A stretch of 64,000 nucleotides of DNA from Pleodorina starrii (lineage: Eukaryota > Chlorophyta > Chlorophyceae > Chlamydomonadales > Volvocaceae), in contig BRXU01000004.1 of assembly GCA_030267565.1 (NCBI GenBank), forward strand, positions 5,276,501-5,340,500. The letters are read 5' to 3'. A program made the position numbers and the translations under genes. Below, piece after piece: positions 34,953 through 47,800 of this stretch (the stretch's first letter is position 1; every line of letters begins with the position of its first letter). The notes below the pieces were generated by a model. It did no database searches and was not told the origin of the DNA. It was given only the letters and a program-made list of their open reading frames with translations.

Positions 34953-37014
34953 ATGGCTAGCGTGGCTGGCGCATTCTCAACTGTACCAGCAAGGTAGGCG
35001 CACGCCGCACATAATGACGCGACTGGACGCCGCCAAAGTTCCTAAACTCTGTTTGCACCGCATACATCAGACCGAACGGCGCCCTGGACGTACAGACAGC
35101 CAACACGTCCTCGCAAAGCTCAGTTGAGAAAAGCAATACGACCCTTCGGGAGCAGCAGGCGGGAGCTCCCGCCAACAACGGAAGCAGCGCATCCGGCGAG
35201 GACTTTGATACCGATTTTGAACTCAATCTCCAAGGAACCACTGGCTCGGACTGGACCCCTGACGAGCTGGTCGTGTTGGAGAGCGCGCTAGCACGGTTTC
35301 CCGCCGACAAGGTGTGTTTCGGCGTGTGTTCCAGCGTGCAACACAAAAGCGAGAAATTCGTCGGACGCGAATGTCAAATCAAAGTAGCGGGTGGAGTGTT
35401 GGGTTGAGGGCAATTGTTGCACCAGGCGCTTCGGCGAGGCGCTCCTGGGCAGGACGTCCTTGGCAGGACGCATCCCGGTCCAGCGCACCCCCGCCTGCAC
35501 GCATATTCCTTCTCGAGTCGACGCCTTTTGGGCCACGGTTTGAAGCGCGTCCGTCGTGCCCGTCGCCGCTTATGCCTGTCCCGGCCCCGGTCCGATGGCT
35601 TGCCACGTTGCCAGCCTCTTCCCTCTCCTGCTCATGCCGCCGGGACATTTTTCTGACACTATGTACTACAACGCCAAAAATGGCATCGCATCATTTATCC
35701 TCCTTGCCCTGGCAGTACGCACCCGTCGAGCGATACATACATGTGGCGGCAAGCCTGCCCAGCAAGACAGCACGTGACGTAGCTCTGCGCGTGAAGGCGT
35801 GCGGCCTGGATGATAAGGGCCGCCGCGGCGGCGCCGTGGACGACTCCAGCAAGCGGAAAGCCGGCGGCGGCGGCTCGCAGGCGCGGGCGGGAGCCATGCA
35901 GGGCTGCAAGGGCGCCGGCGGCGCGGCCAACGGCTCCGGCAACGGCACGGGGGCCGCGGGCTCGGGTGATGACTCGTCGCCGGGCGTGCCGGCTGTCATG
36001 ACGCAGCTCATGGAACAGAACTACGGCATCCTGAACCAGTTTAAGAGCAACATGGCGGCGTTCAAAGTGATGGAGAACACGGAACTGCTGGTTCGCTACC
36101 GGGATAACCTGATGGCGATTCAGCAGCAGCTCAGCAGCATAGGCGGAACCATGGGTCAGATGCCGCCCATCCCGGTGCAGCCCAACTTCGATCTGGCAAA
36201 CAAGTGGCTGCCGGCGGGGACCCTCAAGCCGCAACCTGTCGGCGCGCAGGCTGGTGCGGCCATGGCGCCGGCGGCACCGCCGGCGGCGGCTATGTCGCCG
36301 GTGGCTATGCCGCCGGCGATGACCGCGCCGGCGGGGGCGGCGGCCACGACGGTGGGTGCGGTGGCGCCGCCGGCGGCGGCACCTATGCCGGGCTTGGGGA
36401 TGGCGGTTGGGGGCGCGCCGCCGGCAGCAGCGGCCGCGCCAGCGGCGGCAGCTGGTGCGCCGCCGGTCGGTGCGCTGCCCGGGGTCTCACCAGTTCCGCC
36501 CGCAATGGCGGCACCCACGCCCATGCTGCCCATGATGCCGCCGTTTCCTTTCAACCCCGCGGTGGCAGCCGCGGGGCTGGCCAACGCGGGGGGCATTCCG
36601 CCGGTCATGCCGCCCATGGATTCGTTCTTCGGCGCAGCCGCGGGAATGCCGGGGGCCCTAGGCGTCATGCCGCCACCCTTGGTACCGGGAGCTCTCAATC
36701 CGGCCGCGGCTGCAGGGGCAGCAGCCATGGGAGCCGGCATGCCGGGTGCCCAATTCCCGTTTGGCATGGGAACGCAGGGCATGCTAGGGTGCATGCCCAT
36801 GGCCGGGACTGCCATGCCGGCGCCGGTAATGCCCGACGGGGGGGCGGCGGCGGTGGCGGCGGCAGCGGCCGCGGCGGCAGCGGCTGCACAACAGGCTGCC
36901 ATGCCGAGCGGGATGCAGAGCAGCATGACATCTGCACCGAGCATGTCGCGGCAGGGCTCGGCGGTGCAGCCTGTCAACGTCCCTATAGTCGTCAAACAGG
37001 AGAGCGGGGCCTGA
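34953..37014 (+). CDS. Myb/SANT-like plant-type nuclear protein
   Basis: Three exons (34953-34993, 35071-35311, 35716-37014) join in phase to 526 aa. A Myb/SANT-like helical domain (about residues 73-130) is split by intron 2: SDWTPDELVVLESALARFP then YAPVERYIHVAASLPSKT and ARDVALRVK. This order matches a plant family of single-Myb proteins of unknown function (related to Arabidopsis At3g07565/DUF3755, from memory). A second conserved block supports it, namely LMEQNYGILNQFKSNMAAFK, VMENTELLVRYRDNLMAIQQ, then MGQMPPIPV and FDLANKWLP. The last 270 residues are Ala/Gly/Met/Pro-rich, and the protein ends in IVVKQESGA. The very short first exon (MASVAGAFSTVPA) is chosen for its in-phase GTAGGC donor and ATG context; it is the least certain part. 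Confidence 0.8.
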
Positions 37015-37879
37015 TGTGGCGCTGTGGCGGGTGCGGATGCTGGGGCAATGGTGCACGGTGGGGGGCGCGGATGCTGGGGCCATGGCTAAGGGTACCGCGC
37101 GCCGTGTATGATATGGGGGTGAGAGGTTCAGTTGCTGATACGAAGCCAACGAGAATGAACCCGACTCTAGTGAATTGCGATGATTTAATGTGGAACGTGG
37201 AGTGCGTGGTGGATGGTGGATGCAACCTCGTGTCAATGTCACGACCAACTCCTGCATCATGCGGGCACGAGCTGCCAAGTCACCCAGGGGGCTACGCTCC
37301 TGGATGCCCGCGTACTGAGGCAACGGCCCGTCACGGCATCGCTTACTCAACTTGCAGCCACACGGTGATGTGTGGCTGGAGCGTGTAGGTATTGTTCTCA
37401 TGCTCTTGGGTGATCGAATGGGCCGCATGGCTGTGTTTTCTGAACACGGACAGCTGCAAAGGCAAAAGCACTCAGAGACTTTACTGTTTCTTTTTGTCGC
37501 ATGTCCCATTTTATCTTGGCTATCGTCGCAGGTGCTGCTGCTTGCGAACCTGCTCCCGAGCTAGGGCCACCTGTTTCCGTAATGGGGGCCCTTGACACCT
37601 CGGAACTGGACCGACCGCGTGTGAACTACTTGTGCGTGGTCTTGCAAACATGTTTTACTTCGTTTTCTTTCATGCTAGGTCAACCGTGACTGCGTTTCCG
37701 GAGGGCTCATTGCGAAAAGACACCAGGATGCCCCTGGCTCCAGTGTTGTACGACATGCCCGTGTACGGCGTAGTCGAGATTTTTAATAGGGGGACATCTA
37801 GAGATAGTCGCGCATTTGTATTTGTGGACACTGCCGGCCCGGTAAACATTTGGTGGATACTTGCGAAGGTGTTGGGGTC
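37015..37879. other. intergenic between two plus-strand genes
   Basis: It holds the Myb-like 3' UTR and the upstream region of the next gene. No supported coding exon. Confidence 0.45.
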
Positions 37880-39756
37880 ATGGACAACGTCGGTCGCGGC
37901 CTGTTGCCTGCTGTCTTCGGTTCGGGTGCTCTTGCGGAAGTGCTTGCAGACAGCATCGAAGACGCCAATATCTTGACTCCGCCACAGGTATCTTTCGAGA
38001 GCATCGTGCTTAGTTATACGGGTCACTGTGGCGACCACTGGCGACTTGGTCGATGCGCTGACGTTGTTCCCTTTATTGCCCGACAGAGGTGCCCATCTCA
38101 AGTTAGTCCGCTTGAGCAGCAGTTCCAAAAGCTTTGTGCCGAACTCAAAAAGGTCGTCGACGACCAGGTGCCAAGTGCTGCGGCGCCTGAGCTTCAACGG
38201 AAGGTGCAACAAATCGGCGCAGCTTTCTTGTCAGGGGAGACTTCGCTGTCCTCACAGCAGTTGCAATCGCAGCAATCACCGGCGCAGACGCACTCGATCC
38301 GTTCACACCCGGCCTCGACCACGCGCGGCCTCGAAAACGCCAAGACTGATGCCAAGACCATAAAAATCGCCGCAACGACATGTGGACTGACGGACGAAGA
38401 CCTCCTCCCCCTGAAGAAGCTCAGCTTGGACGACATGGCCATGTGCGCGGACTCCTTGAAAGAGCACATGCACCAACCAGGGGTGTTGAAAGGCATCCTG
38501 CTTACATGGATACATTCCCGTTCTATGCAGTACTGATCGCTGCTGCAGGCTGGATTGCAGTCTTGGGATTTGTAATAGAGCCTACGACAAACGCCGTGCT
38601 AGGACAGTGTGATTTGCCGCCGGCTTCCCTTCAGCATACTTTGGTTTTGGCTATATTCGTTCTGTGGACTTCAGACATGGCCGCCACCGCCTACGAAATT
38701 CGACGTGTCCTCAAAATCTATGACGATAGTGCAATTGCACCGCCGAATCGGGCAATTGCCATGCTTACTGAGGCGACGAAGCTAATTTCTGAGAAGCCTG
38801 CGACGTATGACCTCACCTCCAGTGACGCGGAGGTCTGGGCGGAGGCCGGGTAAGCTTACACCTGCTTCGCCCTGAGACGGCTCGAGGCAAACTGGCGACT
38901 TCGGTACTAACTGGCCGTCATGCTCGCGCAATGGCCGCACAGGGGTCACTCTTATGGGGAAAACGCCGAGTTTCCCTCGCTTGTGGGCGCCCGGTGGCTT
39001 GAGGTCCTGTCGAAACCCGGTAAGCACTTATCTGCTGTATTGCCTCCTTATGGACTGCATTCGATGCCGCCACTGTAGAGCCGCACAAGGGTGTGTTTTG
39101 GATCTGTTTCATGCCCGGGCAAAGCTTCCCATAGGCGCTGCACACACCCCCATGATGCACCGGGAACTGGGCGTTGTTGCCGTTGTTTCAACGTGGGACC
39201 ATGTCCCCAAACCTGACACGCCAGGAAGCGTCGTGATACGTTGGTCAGCTCCGTCGCGGTATAGCGTCATTTATCACGTTGTCTCCCTGTTCTGCTTGCA
39301 TCTCCAAGGGGTGGTAGCGGCTGCTGGCCTCGACAAGGACGAGTGGAGCGCTCTGCTGCAAAAGCTTACGGGTGAGAATTATGAGGGAAGGTCTGCCGAG
39401 GCCTTGGAGGAATGAGATCTGACAAGCAAACCGTAGCGCACTCGCGCGGAGCGCTGGCGCCGGGCTTAGCCTCCACACTGTCCACTCCTCACTGCCAGCG
39501 CGATGAACGGTGTATCCCCGTCGTTTCGCACTACCACGACGCAACAGACCCTGTTTCGCCCTAATTTCCAAAAAACCATGACCCAACGCGCCCCGTTACT
39601 GTACACCATGCAGAATTCGAGGCCAAGCTCTCCAAGGCTGACCTCAGCTTGGAGGTTCTGGAAGAGCTAACAGAGCTGATCAATAAGCTGCGGGAGGAGG
39701 CCCCGGAGGCGGAGGACGACAGCGATGATGATGACGATGATGATGATGATGAGTGA
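37880..39756 (+). CDS. unrecognised acidic-tailed helical protein
   Basis: I do not recognise a family. Six exons (37880-37987, 38087-38492, 38675-38849, 38943-39019, 39309-39371, 39614-39756) join in phase to 323 aa. The product is mostly helical and charged, with a coiled-coil-like stretch (LEQQFQKLCAELKKVVDDQV), a Gln-rich linker, then LTDEDLLPLKKLSLDDMAM. The second half has RAIAMLTEATKLISEKPATY, DKDEWSALLQKLTEFEAKL and SLEVLEELTELINKLREE, then a poly-Asp/Glu tail. The intron 38493-38674 needs a GC donor (AAAG|GCATCC). If that is wrong, the second half may be its own gene starting at the ATG at 38677 (151 aa, good context). The last four exons are much better supported than the first two. 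Confidence 0.6.
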
Positions 39757-40537
39757 CGGATCAGGGACGGCGGAATAGACGTGGTGCAGCGTTCCCCTCG
39801 GAGCACTGGTTTTGCGGCGGAGGCGGATCGGATCTTAAGGAGGGCGGTTGGGCTCCACCTTTGCACTGAACGCCTGGCCTGCCTGCCATATGTGGCAGTT
39901 GGCGTTACTGTTGCGCAGCTAGTGGCGTCCGTTCGTTGCTACGTGCGCCCAGCTGGACTTATCGAGTGTGCAGAGGCGTCCACCGCGGTGGTTCTGGCGG
40001 TGGAATGCACATGAGTCGAAGAGACGGCAAGTTTTCATGGCCAGAGGAGCCACGGAGGGTTGCTCGAATGCACCACTCTGTCGCGTTGTAGACGTTCTAC
40101 ACAGCTTTGCGTTAGCGCAAGACGACACACTGTTTCGTGCTGTGCTGGAATGGGGCAAACCGTCGACGGGGGCGTTTAACCGTTCGGAACTGATTGCATG
40201 GGAAGATCGTGGCGAACTGGGCACCTGCTGCCCCTCACAAATGCAGTCCGGCGCCTACGGTATTGGGGGCCTGCGTGTCATCCGTTGCAGAGAGAAGGCT
40301 GCCAGCACGTCCGGTGCATGGAGGTCTCCTGGCCCGGAAACCATTTGTTCATGGTCCGCACAACCCATTGCGTCTAACACCACCCCACGTTGTTAAAGCC
40401 TAGAATACGGCACTGCATACCGCACACTCGTTTGGCCATGGACCGCGACCAGACGTGCCAAGCGGCTATGGCTGGCAGCCATCAACGCCATCACCATTCT
40501 GGCATCGTCAGCGCCGCATCAGTTAGGTTGCGGTATG
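39757..40537. other. convergent intergenic region
   Basis: It lies between the stop codons of a plus-strand and a minus-strand gene. Open frames here are short and without recognisable motifs; the region presumably carries both 3' UTRs. Confidence 0.45.
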
Positions 40538-41486
40538 TCACGGGCCGCCCTGTAGCCCCTCAATAACCGCCTTCAACCGTTCGATCTCATCGTTGCGGGT
40601 CAGCAGCTCCTGGTAGTGCATCCGGAACACCACTGCACGGCAAAGAAACCGCCAGGGTTTTTCACACGGCACGGCCTCCGCGGGCACAAAGCATTAAGGG
40701 CAAAAATGAACCTTATGCTGCGATCTGCTGTCCGAGTCAAGGAACTGGGTAAGCACACACGTGTACATGCGCGCTGAGGAGGCAGCGTTCCAGTTGGCGC
40801 TATACCCCATTTGTGCACCGGGCCTGCAGTGGGAGGGACGAACTGCTTGTGCGACAGGCATCGGCAGTGGTTTTTGCACCGCACATGCACCGCGGCGCAC
40901 AGCGTTAAGCGAGATGCTGGCCCGTGCGGCAGGTGCGACCCGAGCAACACCTCCCCAGAATCCGCATTTAAGGGTCTCCCTCACCCGCGTTGTTCTCGAG
41001 CTCATGCTGCAGCTCTGTGATCTGGCTTTTCGCCTCGCGCTGCCTGGCCGCAGCTGCCGCCAGCAGCTCGTCCTTGCGTTCCAGCTCGGCGCGCAATGCT
41101 GCAGCTTCATTCTCCAGGTCATGGATCTGCTTTTGCTGCCCCTGCAGGGCATCGTGCTTGGTGTGAACCCTCCGCAGGCCTTGGGGGGGGGTCGTGTCCG
41201 CCAAAATCGTGGGGTCTTGATCCCCGGGGGGGCAGCTTACATGCAGGTTGTCTTGATAATGCGTGTGCTCCACGGCGCTGCTGTAGCAATCCTCGTCTAG
41301 GTATACGGCGTCCTGCACCAGGTCGCGCAGGGCTATGGCAGCATTACGCGCCTCATCCAGCGTCGCCGGCAAGGTCTGGACCCAGTCTTGCATAGCGAGT
41401 GGAGGCCGCACGTCACTGCCATCTAGGACCGGCAGGGGCGTCATGGCCAGACCGGCCTGCCCGTGCTGCGCATGAGGATGCGACAT
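40538..41486 (-). CDS. small coiled-coil protein, function unknown
   Basis: Three minus-strand exons (41486-41241, 41141-40985, 40632-40538) join in phase to 165 aa. The first third is non-repetitive (LAMQDWVQTLPATLDEARN, DLVQDAVYLDEDCYSSAVEH). The rest is one long heptad-rich coiled coil (QQKQIHDLENEAAALRAELE, AKSQITELQHELENN, RNDEIERLKAVIEGLQ), ending GGP. It starts 393 bp from, and opposite to, the Sfi1-like gene, which also ends in a coiled coil. Co-regulation with that centrin-repeat protein is possible but only inferred from position. No named family is recognised. Confidence 0.75.
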
Positions 41487-41879
41487 CTGGCAAGCGAGCC
41501 TGATAAGCTTTAGCTACTTGTCGTATTCATTATGGAAAACGCATACATATTACAAAGACTGGCGGTGCGCCCAGTGCTGCGCCTGCAGTGTTCCGCGAAC
41601 TTTTCTTTATTGATTGTGTTAGTACAGCAGGAACAATCTAGTTCAGCTGCTATTACGGCCTTGGTTAACCGTTTTCAAGCGCGATTTAGCGATTTAGGGC
41701 TTCCGGAGCGGTTGTCGTACATAGAGAAACTGCACCAAACTCCCAAAGTTGCGCACACAACTGGTCTAGGATAGCCCATTTGCAACACGCCTTGTGAATG
41801 CTTGCTGTTATTCTTAGACACGTTGCCCTCGACATGACATAAGTCAACACTTCTCGTGTGCTTTGGGGCGAGCAGCAAA
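41487..41879. promoter_or_regulatory. divergent promoter region, coiled-coil / Sfi1-like
   Basis: 393 bp separate the two start codons on opposite strands. It must contain both 5' UTRs and probably a shared promoter; no consensus element is obvious. Confidence 0.5.
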
Positions 41880-44800
41880 ATGTCCGAACGGCGCTCTGTG
41901 CAAGCTGACGAAGAACGTTTAAGCCATAGGTTTGTGGATTTTAATTTTGAGGGTCAGGCTATGCTTGTCCATACGCTGGCACCGACGGCTACTGCGACGC
42001 TACACCCTCACAGGAACTCCGCCGCGGGCGGCTCGAGGCAATCATCCAAAACGCCACAGAGCGATTCCCATGGAGGTCGTAGCACGCGCCGCAGACATTC
42101 CCCGTCGCCCAGCGACCGCAGCAATCGACCGGACCAGTCCATTCAGAGCTATTCCGTTCGCGAACTAGCAGCGGAATCTGAGCCATCTATAAGGTCCGAC
42201 TACTCTGGGGACTACGAAGGTGAGGAGGACGCTGCAGTGCGTTTCCAGCCTGGGTTATGCGACCTGCGGGCATGTGGTCACGCATGCAGGCCGGCGAGGG
42301 CGACACAAATACGGCGAAGATGACCGACGGCGGCACCACCAGCCGCCAAGCAGCTCACGTTACAGCCACAGCGACGACCAGTACTCTTCGGGCTATGAGT
42401 CCGGGCAGAGCGCCAGCGGCAGTGACTCGTACAGCCGGAGCTACACGAGCCGGAGCAGTCCCACTGCTACACACACCAGCGCGTCTTATGAACCCTCCGA
42501 AAGACGGGAGCCCAGGTGAAGAAGGCGCGCCAGGGTGATTCTACCGTCCCACATCTAGGGGTAGGGCAGAGAGGCCTCCTGGCGTTGAGGTTTACGAGGA
42601 GGGCATGATGCAGCCTGGTTCTTGGCCCATATGCCTGTCCAGTCCCTTCATCACGGTCAACGACGGGGCTTCCCTTGCGCCGCCCTGTTCCTAGGCTGAG
42701 CGCCTGAGGGTTCCCGCCTGGGGCGCAGTTGCGCAACTGCACCAGCCGACCGCTGGCATGGTTGGGCTACGGCTCGAGAGCGTCGCGCATCAGGCTCTGC
42801 TGCTGGCATGCGAGCCGGCAGGGCAAAAGCCCGCAGGCCTGGGCTCATCCACCCGCTCGACGCGTTACCGACCCACATACTCTGCCGCTATTCTGCACGT
42901 GCTCATGCGCGCGCCCCGCCACGCCACGCTGCGAAGTGCAGGTTCCAAGGCGACGTAAGCGCTTGGGGCCGCAAGCGGATGGACCCGCCGCGGCCGGAGT
43001 GCTGCGGCGCGGCGGCTAGCGAGAGCGAGTACACGCTCAGTAGCGGCCTCAGCCCGCGCGGGTCCGAGGGCGACGCGCGTGCAGCGTTTGACCCAGATGA
43101 AGCCAAGCGGGCGCTTGCCTACAACGCAGGTGCGAAGGCGCTGGCTATCGGGGGATTAGGGCAGCGCTCAGCATATCGGGCAGCTGACCTAGGCGCGTGG
43201 CAAGCTCTGGGGAGAGAGCTGACTTTTCGCCGCCGCACGGACGTTGGAGAATTGGGCTAGGTCTCCCGCGCTGCGGCGGTACCCGGATGCCCCCGACCAT
43301 AGAGGGAGTGTCCGGCCGAAACACGGAGCAATGTCCGCCGCGTCTCGAGAGTCGCGGCTGGGAGTACCGTAGCCCGCTCGGAGAGCACGCGCGCACGCGC
43401 ATCGGCCGGGGGCAAGGGCGACCGCCGTGTCGGCAGGGGCAGCGGCGAGTGCGAGTTTTGGCTGGTCGCGTTCCTTGCGGGCGGATTGATGAACCGCTCA
43501 TCTTTACGGGCGCAGGGCTTTACGGGCGCGCGAACACCATGCGGCGCGAGGGCACGGCGCCAAAGACGATGGGCATCGCTGACGACCTGCCCAACCGCTT
43601 CGCGCTGGAGCACCTGAACGCGTTGGCGGGCATGGCGAGCAAGGTGCGGTGCGGTGCAGTGCAAGGGCTTTGGAAAGCAGAAAGCAGGCGGGGAGAGCAG
43701 GAAGCGGTGGCGGGTTGTGAAGGTGCTGTAGATAGTGTGGCATCAGGGACGGCACACAGCAACGGAGGAGGAGGAGGAGGAGGAGGAGGCGCAGACAGCA
43801 GCGGCAATGCACAGCTGCTGAGTGGGCTGGGCAGCGGAGGCACGGTCAGAAGAGGCAGCGGTGCATCTCACCCGGGTTCCGGCGGGCGAGCGGGCTTGCT
43901 GGTTGGCAGGCGCCAAACCAAGAATGAGGCGTCGGGGCCGTCTTGCACATACGAGGGCAATGGCACATACGGTATTGTTAACGGCCGGGCGGGCGGTGTC
44001 GCCTGCCCAGTGCCCACCTACAGGCAGCCACGTCTTGCGCAGCCGCGGGGCAGGATCGTGGGTGCTTCACTTGCCTCCTAACACAGTAGCTTCGCACGCC
44101 CTGACATGGCGCATAACCAGACCGTCAACCACATCACCACCACCCACCTGGGCCGCTACCGCCGTTGCTGCGTACTGCTGCTGCTGCCGCCACCGCCACA
44201 GGTCCAAGCCGCCATAGAGCACAACCGTAAAGTGTTTGCGAAGCGGGTCCGCATGGAGGACAAAGCCGTCATGAAAAAGGCGTTCGACGCCTGGCGCGCC
44301 GCGCGCTACGGCTCGCTGGCCAAGCAGCAGCTGCTGCGGCGCGCCATCGCGCGGCTGCAGCGCGGCACGCTGAGCCGCGCCTTCCAGGCGTGGAAGGACA
44401 AGTTCCACCTGGTGGATAAGTTCCTGGCGATGCGGAGAAAGGTGAGGGGCTGGGCGGGGGTGGGTGGGCGGGCGGCCGCGGGGTGGCTTGTGGCCGCCAC
44501 TGGGTGTTGGGGTGGATAGGTGGGTGGTCATGGGAGGGCTGCGGTAGGCGGACGAGTGGGGGGAGAGGTGGGTGGGTGGGTGAGTGGGTGGAGACCTGTT
44601 TTCTGGTCTGGTCAGTGGGGGCGGCACGGCGGCAGGCATCCGCCTCTGCACGCCCCTCCGTTGACGCCTGGGTTGCTGGTCGGGGTGCCCCAGGATGAGC
44701 TGCTGGCCCCCATGCCCGCAGGTGACGGCCACCATCAACCGGGGCCGCATGAAGCGCGCCTTCCTGGAGTGGCGCCACCTCTGTGAGGACCGCTGGTGGA

Positions 44801-47800
44801 AGAACCAGCTGGCGGCCAGGGACGCGCAGGTGGGCGGGGCCGGGGTCGAGGATTGGGGTATGGGGGAGGGTAGGCAAGGAAGCCTGCCGCCTGAGATCCC
44901 TGGTCGGGGCCAGGCCGTGAAGCTGAGGGGACTCTGCGCACTTCAGCGCCAGCAGCATCGTAATGCGTCATGATGTGTGTATATGTCAGTATGTGTGTGT
45001 ATGTCAGTATGTGTGTATGTCAGGATGTGTGTGTATGTGTGTGCGTGTGAACCTCGCTGGGCTCCGTCTCGTCCTGTCAACTTAGGAACCCCCAATGTGC
45101 AATGTCCCATCCCCTGCCTGGCCGCCCTTCCGCCGCCCCGCAGATCCACGCGATGGAGCGGAAGATCGAGGGCTTTGAGAAGCGGCCCATCGTGGTCATA
45201 CGACGGCGGAAGCTGTACGCACTGATGGAGGTAGGTGTGCAGCCCTGGCGAGAGGGTTGGCGGGCATGTAAAGACGAGACCGCAGCGGTGGAACGGTGGC
45301 GGCCCAGGACCTAGCAACATACCCGTAGCGAAGGGGAGCGGCGTTGATGATGGGATCATGGACCTGGAAACCGGCAGGAGGAAGGGAGGGAGGGCGTCGG
45401 GGCTGAGGGGCTTCGCTAGGCAGGGCGCCGCGGTGAAGGCCGTCGGGTGCTGCCAAGCGCGCCGAATAGACGATGAGCATATCGGAAACGCCACACACGT
45501 CGCTCTCCGATTCCAGTGCGGACGCCTTGAGAGCTGAGTCTCCGTCCTAAGGGAGAGGCTTCGGTGTTGAAACTCCTGCCGCCGGGCGTCGCACCGCAGG
45601 CCTGGTTCAACGCCAGCATCGAGCGGCGCCGCAAGCGGCTGCGGCGGCTCAAGGCGGTCATGCACTGGCGGAACATGTCGTACATCAAGGCCTGGAACTC
45701 CTGGTAAGCCCGCCGGACGACGACCCCAAAAAACACTCGGGCTCTTTCGCCCATGCCGGCCTGCTCGTCGTCCAAAAGCGGACGTTGGCTGCGCTTAAAT
45801 AGGCCATGCTGCTAGCAAGGGTTACCCATACCGTGCCCCGCTCGAGAGCGGTTTCTTCCCGGCGGTACAACCAGCCCCGAAGGGCCCCGAATGCCGCTTG
45901 CCTGCCTGCGGGCTGCTGCGCGAACAGCTGCGTCGCCGCGCCAGGCCGTTTAGACCTTCAATCGCCATGGTCGCCGCCCCCAACAACGGCACCAACACCC
46001 ATCTCGTCCTGACTCTGGATCCCATCGTAACAACCACAACACCGAAATCCATCCGCACAGGCGCGCGTTTGTGGAGGTGCGCGTGCGGCGGCGCAACCTG
46101 CTGCGCAAGGCGGCGGCGCGGATGCGCAACATCGGGCTTGTGAGCGCGTGGAACAAGTGGAGCGAGGCGGTGCTGGCGGCGCGGGAGGAGGCGGCCAAGA
46201 TGAACCGCGCGCTGCGGCACTGGACCAACGCCACCGCGGCGCGCGCGTGGAACCAGTGGTGGTCGTGGGTGCTGTACCGCCGAGAGTACAAGATCATTAT
46301 CAACCGCTGGAAGAATCCCATGAAGGTGGGCGGGCGTGGTTTGTCTGGTTGTTGCGGAGGACAGTCACAGGGAAGGAGGGACGCGGGAGGGAGGGAGGGA
46401 GGGGCAGAGGTTGGACCGCCGCGCGGCGTGGCGTGGCGTGAGGGCTTTCCAGGCAGACTTGGCTGCCAGACAGGGCCGGAGTGGACGGGCATTACGGGGG
46501 TGACTTGCCAAGCATACACGTTATTGTGGTTGTGACAGTGGGCTCCGAAACCTCGTCGGGAGGGTACCGTAGAGCCAGCGGGCCACCTGTCATCAACACC
46601 GTATGAGCTGTGATCGCGTCGCCGCCGGACCAACCCAGACGGCCGGTATAAAGAGTCCCGCGAGACGCGCCCCCACCAAGCTGTTACCCGGTCTGCCGCC
46701 GGCGCCGGCTCCTGGGGCACAAGCGCACAACCCAACTACCCAAGCCGCCCTCGCGCCCTGGGGCCGCCATCCACATTCAACCCCGCACGCAATCACAACC
46801 TCTGCGATACCGCATCGCAGCCCCATCATGACTGGAGTCATCCCCCTCCCTGCTCTCCTTCTGGGTGGTGTGGTTGCTGGTGTCCTGCCCTGCCCCCGCA
46901 GGCCCGGGCGCTCCGCGGCTGGATTGCTATGGTGGACTGGCGCAAGCGCATGCGCGTGATCCTGCAGCGCGCCGCCATCCGGCTGACCAAGAAGCAGCTG
47001 GTGCTGGCGTGGGAGGCGTGGTGGCGGGCCATAGAGGAGCGCAAGATGGAGGAGACGCTCACCACCAAGGAACAGCTCATTGTGGGTTGGTGGCCGGGGG
47101 TGGATGCCGCAAACGGGGAGGCGGGGCGCCCAAACAGAGCGGAGCGGGGGAGGGGCCAGTCGCGGCAGCTGCAGCAGTGGCAACCGTACTCGAGGAAGCC
47201 CCTGGGCAGCGCGGGGCGCTCCTGCTGTGGATGCTCCCTTTGTATTAGGGGGCTTGATAGGAGGCCTGCGCCTGCCACCCCTCTTAACGATCCATGGCAC
47301 TCTAAACACCCCTCCCTTTCTGTCACCGGTTCGTCTTTATTTGCCTGCCTGTCCCCTCCCAGGTGTCCGTGAAGGAGCTGCGTGAGGAGAACGAGCGCCT
47401 GCGCCGCGACAACGAGCGCTTCGTGCGGCTGATCGACAGCGGCGAGTGGGGCCGCGGCCGCGTGGCGGAGCTCGTGTCCGCAGGTGCGCCGGGACCCACA
47501 CGGCGGGCCACCCCCTTCCTCGCCGCGCCGCGCCGCGCTGTGCACCGCCCTTCGTGCGCGCTCGCCCATTGGCACTTGAGTGCTGTGTAGCTTGCGTTGG
47601 GTTGCTTCGCCTCGCCTGCTCGGGCTGCCCAGGTGCCAACTTGCGGCTCTGGATTTGGCATTCGCTGGGCCCGGCTTGGCCCGGCAATGGTCTGGCTGCG
47701 GACCTCCTTTTTTACCATGACGTCTCGAGCGCACCTCCCATGGTTTGGTGCCTGACCGCCTGGCCGTCTGTGCGTAGGCGAGATCCTCAAGGGCGAGCGC

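Noticed and set aside
35314..37014. 566-aa frame starting at 35314 for the Myb-like gene
   Set aside because: The conserved Myb helix is continued from exon 2 into 35716 by splicing; the 35314-35715 part is intron and does not resemble the family.
36204..37388. 394-aa Gly-rich plus-strand frame
   Set aside because: Alternative frame of the Ala/Gly/Pro-rich third exon of the Myb-like gene.
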